A stretch of 9,735 nucleotides of DNA. Source: Rhodocyclaceae bacterium. Lineage in GTDB: Bacteria; Pseudomonadota; Gammaproteobacteria; Burkholderiales; Rhodocyclaceae. Below the pieces are notes generated by a model that was not told the DNA's origin, ran no database searches, and worked only from the letters and a program-made list of their open reading frames with translations. The translations under genes were made by a program, and so were the position numbers. The DNA lies in contig JAUYFZ010000253.1 in the NCBI GenBank assembly GCA_030689585.1, forward strand, positions 1-9,735, read 5' to 3'. The stretch's first letter is position 1; each line of letters starts with the position of its first letter. Below, in pieces: positions 5,635 to 9,735 of the stretch.

Positions 5635-8061
5635 ATGAAACATCTCCCTTGGAAAGCAGGACTTGCGGCGTTGATTCTTTCATGCCTTCTCAGCGTTGGT
5701 ATCGAACAATGGGTCGTTTCAAACGAACTGACGCAATTTCAAGACCACGTTCAACGTCGTGCGGCTCACCTGGCCGATGGTCGGGAAAAAGCGGGAGCAC
5801 TGGGCGTGGTGATGGCCACCAGCACAATTGACCCTACGATTCTTGCAACGGCTCAGGGAACCCTGCCCCCTGATAACCCCGCTGTTATTACCGTTCTCTC
5901 GAAACTCTTCAAGATGTTCAATCTGGGCAACATGATCATCCTGAATCGTGAAGGGATCGTCACGGGTTATGTGGTCGCACCCGACAAGCCTTCCATCACC
6001 GGTAAGAATTTCAGTTGGCGGCCCTATTTCACCGGAGCCTTAGCGGGTTCGCCCACCATGTATGCCGCACTCGGCAATTCCACGAGAGAGCGCGGGTTTT
6101 ATGTTTCTGCCCCCATCACAGGAGACATGACGGAAGCGGGAACGCCGGAAATTCATGGCGTTATCGTCGCCAAACTTGGGTTTGAGGAAATCGATCAACT
6201 CCTGTCCACCGAAAAAAAACCGATGGCCGTATTGTCCCCTGAAGGCGTGATTTTCGCCTCAAATGTGGCCGATTGGCGTTACCAAGTGCTCGGTAGTAAC
6301 GCTCAGGTAGAGGCCGCATTAAAAGACAAACGGGTCAATACCGCCTATGAAAAGACCCCGCCCGTTCTGTTAAAACTTACCGAGGGATGGATCGAAAAGG
6401 AGGGACGGAGATTGCAAATGGTGTCCTCGCCCATCCAGTGGAACGACCCCACAGGCCTCTGGACCCTGGCAGGATTTGACGATCCCACCCAACACTTTGG
6501 CTGGATTGAACGTGCAGGAACGGGAGGTGGCAGCTTTCTTGTCCTCATGCTGCTTGTCGCCTGGTGGCAAGCGCGGCAAAATGCAAAACGCAAAACAAAG
6601 CAGGTCGTCAGCCTGCTGGACAATTCCGGGCAGGGGTTTCTGTCCTTCGGGCCTGATCTCGTGATCGAATCCGAATACAGCCGTGCCTGTGAGGTTATGC
6701 TGGGAAATTCCCCTGCGGGTCTGAATGTCGCCGATCTGCTTTTCGGGGCAGAATCCCCTCAAGCCAGTTTATTGAAGGAAATCTTACCCTGCGTATTGAA
6801 CGAGCAGGACGACGATATCCGCGCCAGCATGATGTCGCTGTTGCCCAAAGAAATTCTTCGCACCCCTCTGCTGTTGAAAGTGGAATATAAACCGCTCGGC
6901 CACAATAACCACGGAAAATTCATGGTGGTCTTGACGGATATGACCGAAGAACGCCGTGTGACAGACGCGCTGGCCGTTGAACAGGCACACCTCAAGATGA
7001 TCGTTGCTTCCATCTCGGACAACCGTAATTTCTTTGAAACCGTCGATGCCTTCCAAGAATTTCTGGGACAACGGTTAGCCTGCCTACTGGGAGGCAAGGG
7101 AACGCCTGCCCTGATCGCAAAAGAACTCTACCGGGAAATTTACACATTCAAGGGGTTGTTGAATCAGTTCAGTTTTCCGACCACGCCGAAGGTGCTGCAC
7201 GACATTGAATCTCGCCTGTCACTGCTGCTTTCTCAAGTGCCAACGCAACCGATGATGATGGAGTGTTTGTCGCGCCCTCTGCTTCAGGAAGCCTTCGACG
7301 CGGATATGTCTGTCCTCTCCGAATCGCTGGGGGATGCCTTCCTGACGCAGGGTCGCAACCTGATGCTGACGGACGATCAGGCCAGACAACTTGAAGTCTT
7401 GTCGCGGCAGTTGTTACGCGGTGAACCCATCGACACGGGAATAGTCGAAGTACGTCATTTACTCGATGAAATCGTCAATCTGCGCAATATATGCCTGTCC
7501 GACGCACTGCACGGCTTCGACAAACTCGTTCAACAGATCGCACAGCGTCTCGAAAAAGAGGTCGCTCCGCTTGTCATCCACGGCGGAGACGACCTCTGGA
7601 TTGATCCGCAAAGCTATAAAGCCTTCCTGCAATCACTGGTGCATATTTTCCGCAATGCCGTCACGCACGGACTGGAAACGATGGAAACCCGTTGGGAGGC
7701 AGATAAAGAAGAGATGGGGCATATCACTTGTACGCTCACCTCCGATGCCAGCGGCATTCACATCACCATCGCAGACGATGGGGCCGGTCTCAATTTACAA
7801 GCACTTCGCGAAAAAGCCGTAGCCAACGGAATCTACAGCGAGGAAGCGGTCAGAAATATTGACGATGAAACCATTGCACGGCTAATCTTCATGGATAACA
7901 TCAGCACGCAAAAAGAAATAACTGACCTTGCGGGACGCGGTGTAGGACTGGCAGCGGTATTAAGTGAAACTGAAAAACTAGGGGGAAATGTCGTCGTCAA
8001 AACCAAAGCAGGACAAGGCACGGAATTCCACTTCACCCTACCCGCACAACACCATGTCTGA
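5635..8061 (+). CDS. Membrane dCache sensor with PAS, Hpt-like (His to Tyr) and CheA-type ATPase domains
   Basis: 808 aa inner-membrane sensor. TM1 is about 8-28. A periplasmic dCache domain (about 30-295) has WRPYFTGALAG (128-138) and RERGFYVSAP (151-160), as in DctB-type dicarboxylate sensors. TM2 is about 297-312. A PAS-like region (about 323-440) ends in VVLTDMTEER. An Hpt-like region (about 455-560) aligns without gaps to E. coli CheA P1 as I remember it: K506, H522 and E525 match K51, H67 and E70, but the acceptor His48 position is Y503 (codon TAC, 7141-7143). The ATPase is CheA-type: N-box HIFRNAVTHGLE (670-681), ADDGAGL (713-719), an ARLIF...IST segment (748-758) and GRGVGL (767-772). 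It ends there, with no CheW-like P5. The ribosome site AAGGA is 5 bases before ATG, and the RCK gene stops 9 bases earlier. Autophosphorylation at the usual site cannot occur; another acceptor or a non-kinase role is possible. The ligand is unknown. Confidence 0.88.
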   Translation: MKHLPWKAGLAALILSCLLSVGIEQWVVSNELTQFQDHVQRRAAHLADGREKAGALGVVMATSTIDPTILATAQGTLPPDNPAVITVLSKLFKMFNLGNMIILNREGIVTGYVVAPDKPSITGKNFSWRPYFTGALAGSPTMYAALGNSTRERGFYVSAPITGDMTEAGTPEIHGVIVAKLGFEEIDQLLSTEKKPMAVLSPEGVIFASNVADWRYQVLGSNAQVEAALKDKRVNTAYEKTPPVLLKLTEGWIEKEGRRLQMVSSPIQWNDPTGLWTLAGFDDPTQHFGWIERAGTGGGSFLVLMLLVAWWQARQNAKRKTKQVVSLLDNSGQGFLSFGPDLVIESEYSRACEVMLGNSPAGLNVADLLFGAESPQASLLKEILPCVLNEQDDDIRASMMSLLPKEILRTPLLLKVEYKPLGHNNHGKFMVVLTDMTEERRVTDALAVEQAHLKMIVASISDNRNFFETVDAFQEFLGQRLACLLGGKGTPALIAKELYREIYTFKGLLNQFSFPTTPKVLHDIESRLSLLLSQVPTQPMMMECLSRPLLQEAFDADMSVLSESLGDAFLTQGRNLMLTDDQARQLEVLSRQLLRGEPIDTGIVEVRHLLDEIVNLRNICLSDALHGFDKLVQQIAQRLEKEVAPLVIHGGDDLWIDPQSYKAFLQSLVHIFRNAVTHGLETMETRWEADKEEMGHITCTLTSDASGIHITIADDGAGLNLQALREKAVANGIYSEEAVRNIDDETIARLIFMDNISTQKEITDLAGRGVGLAAVLSETEKLGGNVVVKTKAGQGTEFHFTLPAQHHV

Positions 8062-8587
8062 AAAACCACTTCTCACCGAAATCAAGCAGGTCATGGATTC
8101 TGCGTTGGCGCGTACTCGATCCTATTTTGAATCCGAATTCTCTATCACCACCGATGAATTTCCGCCCGAAGAAGGAGAGGCGAATTCACTCACCTTGCTG
8201 GATATGACCGCTGTCATCGGACTGGGTGGCACGATCAACCTGTTCATCGCCTTCAGCTTTGAAGAAAACCTGATCCGCACGCTGTATGAAAAAATGACGG
8301 AAGGCATGAAAATCGCTCCCGATGAGGTGACGATGCTCAAAGAAGCCACGGCAGGAGAAATTATCAACACGGTCATCGGGCATTGCACCGTCGATCTTCA
8401 AACACTGGATCAACAAGGAGTCTCTATCACGCCCCCCACCGTGCTGGGTCGCGTCAAAACCCTCCAGCGTTTTGAAGAAGCCATGTTTTACACGCGCAGT
8501 CTCATCACTCCCTTCGGTCGTATGGATGTCGATCTAATCGGCCCTAGGGATTTATTCGATACCACTCTTGAAAGGCAACCACCATGA
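8054..8587 (+). CDS. CheX-like CheY-P phosphatase
   Basis: 177 aa soluble protein. Its centre reads TAGEIINTVIGH (99-110), which gives the ExxN pair E102 and N105 typical of CheX/CheC-family phosphatases, where these two residues act on the phospho-aspartate of CheY. Before it come an MTAVIGLGG strand (51-59) and a FSFEENLIRTLYEKM helix (67-81), both fitting the CheX fold. The C-terminal part is less conserved. The ATG at 8054 overlaps the sensor stop by 8 bases. An earlier ATG at 7988 would add 22 residues of low-complexity Ser/Pro/Asn sequence over the sensor's last domain; although GGGGGA lies just before it, the spacing is too short, so I prefer 8054. The gene is followed in ATGA overlap by a CheY-like regulator, the natural substrate. 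Only one ExxN is seen, so CheX rather than CheC. Confidence 0.8.
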   Translation: MSEKPLLTEIKQVMDSALARTRSYFESEFSITTDEFPPEEGEANSLTLLDMTAVIGLGGTINLFIAFSFEENLIRTLYEKMTEGMKIAPDEVTMLKEATAGEIINTVIGHCTVDLQTLDQQGVSITPPTVLGRVKTLQRFEEAMFYTRSLITPFGRMDVDLIGPRDLFDTTLERQPP

Positions 8588-9135
8588 GCACACTGGATTC
8601 ACTCAATGTCATGATCGTCGATGACTCCCCCATCATCGTCCGCAAACTCACCATGATGTTGGAACAGTTGGGTTATCGCATCGTGGCAACGGCCGGAACG
8701 GGGAAGGAAGCGATTACCGCTTATCGCACAACCAAGCCCGATGTCGTAACCATGGACATCACGATGCCCGACATGGATGGGATCGAAGCCACCAAAGCAA
8801 TCATGGGAGAATTTCCGGAAGCACGAATCGTCATGGTCACCTCGCACGGCCAGGAAAAAATGGTGCTCGATGCCTTGAAATCCGGGGCCAAAGGGTATGT
8901 CATCAAACCGTTCCAGGAACACAAAGTCTATGAAGCCATTCAAAGAGCGTGCAAACGGGTCGTAATCGCTGACAAACTCATGGCAGAAATCGACCAGCGC
9001 AAGGCATTGGCGGCCCAACGCGAAGCCGAAGAACAGGCCGCAGCCGCCAAGATCGAAGCAGCAAAAGAAGCCGCTTTGAAGGAACTCGCCGAACAAGGAG
9101 CCGCCTCTCCAAAACCCACTGTCAGGAACGCATAA
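8584..9135 (+). CDS. CheY-like response regulator with C-terminal coiled-coil tail
   Basis: 183 aa cytoplasmic protein. A single receiver domain covers 7-126. D13 and D14 bind Mg2+, D58 in VVTMDITMPDMDG is the phospho-acceptor, T86 is the switch Thr, Y105 is the aromatic switch residue and K108 is the conserved Lys in YVIKPF. All key residues are intact. There is no DNA-binding or enzymatic output domain. Instead residues about 127-172 form an Ala/Glu/Lys/Gln-rich segment that looks like one long helix or coiled coil, which could bind a partner. The start ATG overlaps the CheX stop (ATGA), with AAAGG 8 bases upstream. The likely phosphatase is the upstream CheX-like protein. The phosphoryl donor is uncertain because the adjacent sensor lacks the acceptor His. 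Output target unknown; flagellar motor, channel and sensor are all possible. Confidence 0.95.
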   Translation: MSTLDSLNVMIVDDSPIIVRKLTMMLEQLGYRIVATAGTGKEAITAYRTTKPDVVTMDITMPDMDGIEATKAIMGEFPEARIVMVTSHGQEKMVLDALKSGAKGYVIKPFQEHKVYEAIQRACKRVVIADKLMAEIDQRKALAAQREAEEQAAAAKIEAAKEAALKELAEQGAASPKPTVRNA

Positions 9136-9674
9136 TGCTCAAAGACCCCCGCGCACTACTGGCCACCTCAGAAAAAATCGTTGATGAGAAAACCATCCAG
9201 AAGGTCATCGACCGCATGGCTGTCGAAATTACCACGCAACTATCGGAATTGAACCCGTTAGTACTTTCCGTGATGAACGGAGCCGTGTTCTTTGCCGGTC
9301 AACTACTGCCCCGACTGGCATTTCCGCTGGAATGCGACTATCTGCACGCGACCCGATACCGGAATACCACCCAAGGCCACGGTGTCGAATGGATTGCTGA
9401 ACCACGCACCCCCGTGGCGGGAAGAGTCGTACTGGTCTTGGACGACATTCTTGACGAAGGAATCACGCTGGCCGCCATTCATGCACGCCTGATGGAACAA
9501 GGAGCAGCCACCTGTCTTGTGGCGGTATTGGCCGTCAAAAACATTGGACAACCCCAGCCCATCCTGCCTGATTTTGCGGGCATCACGCTACCCAACCGCT
9601 ACGTATTCGGCTGCGGAATGGATGTCCGTGGAGCCTGGCGCAATCTCCCTGCGATTTATGCGATTCGGGAATGA
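9135..9674 (+). CDS. Hypoxanthine-guanine phosphoribosyltransferase
   Basis: 179 aa, complete. It transfers the phosphoribosyl group of PRPP to hypoxanthine or guanine in purine salvage, in the cytoplasm. The PRPP-binding motif VVLVLDDILDEGITLAAI is at 98-115, with acidic D103 and D104. A pyrophosphate loop VMNGAVFFAG is at 46-55. The C-terminal FGCGMDVRGAWRNLPAIYAI (158-177) corresponds to the base- and Mg-binding FGYGxDxxxxxRNLPxI segment of the family. It is the divergent HPRT type common in betaproteobacteria. The purine-base-site Lys is probably K135, in AVKN. The start is ATG 9135 in a TAATG overlap with the regulator stop, with AGGAA 6 bases upstream. It closes the packed run that purM opens, so both ends of the operon concern purine nucleotides. 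No terminator is visible in the bases after it. Confidence 0.92.
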   Translation: MLKDPRALLATSEKIVDEKTIQKVIDRMAVEITTQLSELNPLVLSVMNGAVFFAGQLLPRLAFPLECDYLHATRYRNTTQGHGVEWIAEPRTPVAGRVVLVLDDILDEGITLAAIHARLMEQGAATCLVAVLAVKNIGQPQPILPDFAGITLPNRYVFGCGMDVRGAWRNLPAIYAIRE

Positions 9675-9678
9675 TTCT

Positions 9679-9735
9679 CTATTCCTCCCGCCGATACTTC
9701 AATTCTCCGGCTCTATGCGGTTTGTAGTGGGTACT
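9679..9735 (-). CDS. Possible 3' end of a convergent gene (partial)
   Basis: The only minus-strand frame without an earlier stop runs from the window edge for 18 codons and ends in TAG (complement of 9679-9681). The peptide is rich in charged residues and ends GELKYRREE. It would stop 4 bases after the HPRT stop, in a convergent arrangement. The length is too small to prove coding, and I do not recognise the peptide. A co-directional short frame from the ATG at 9671 (18 codons) is less convincing. Confidence 0.3.
   Translation of the reverse strand, partial: STHYKPHRAGELKYRREE

Noticed and set aside
7988..8053. Earlier ATG for the CheX-like gene
   Set aside because: The added residues are low-complexity and overlap the sensor's ATPase coding region; the GGGGGA before it is too close to act well.
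8599..9096. 165-codon minus-strand open frame across the response regulator
   Set aside because: Phe/His/Asp-rich peptide without motifs, mirror of the receiver coding strand.

Overview
The window looks like chromosomal DNA of a moderate-GC proteobacterium, most likely a betaproteobacterium. The main reasons are the divergent purM / hda / HAD-phosphatase order (an arrangement I recall from many betaproteobacteria), the proteobacterial style of Hda, and an HPRT of the type found in that class. I cannot fix the genus from sequence alone. The window is almost fully coding. There is no gene-free stretch over 300 bases, no RNA gene, no CRISPR array and no insertion sequence.

Layout. Positions 1-125 are non-coding and carry a REP-like GC-rich palindrome. 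Two overlapping minus-strand genes follow: an HAD-IB phosphatase (126-818) and a shortened Hda, the AAA+ regulator of DnaA (799-1368). From 1425 to 9674 the plus strand holds eight genes with no gap longer than 9 bases: purM, galU, a voltage-gated-type K+ channel with an RCK domain, a stand-alone RCK/TrkA-like protein, a membrane dCache/CheA-type sensor protein, a CheX-like CheY phosphatase, a CheY-like response regulator with a coiled-coil tail, and a hypoxanthine-guanine phosphoribosyltransferase. Five of the seven junctions overlap (ATGA, TAATG or an 8-base overlap), so one transcript with translational coupling is likely. A short open frame at 9679-9735 on the minus strand may be the 3' end of a convergent gene.

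How the genes may work together. purM and the HPRT at the two ends make and salvage purine nucleotides, and galU makes UDP-glucose. Between them sits a five-gene signalling block. A six-helix K+ channel with a TVGYGD filter and a nucleotide-binding RCK domain is directly followed by a second RCK subunit, so the two could form a mixed gating ring. Next comes a two-component module with a DctB-like periplasmic sensor, CheA-type ATPase, CheX and CheY, but no CheW, methyl-accepting receptor or CheW-like P5 domain. The striking detail is that the Hpt-like domain of the sensor aligns without gaps to CheA P1 and keeps the supporting Lys, His and Glu, yet has Tyr503 where the phosphorylated His should be. 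The link between the K+ channel pair and the phosphosignalling module is an inference from gene order and overlaps.
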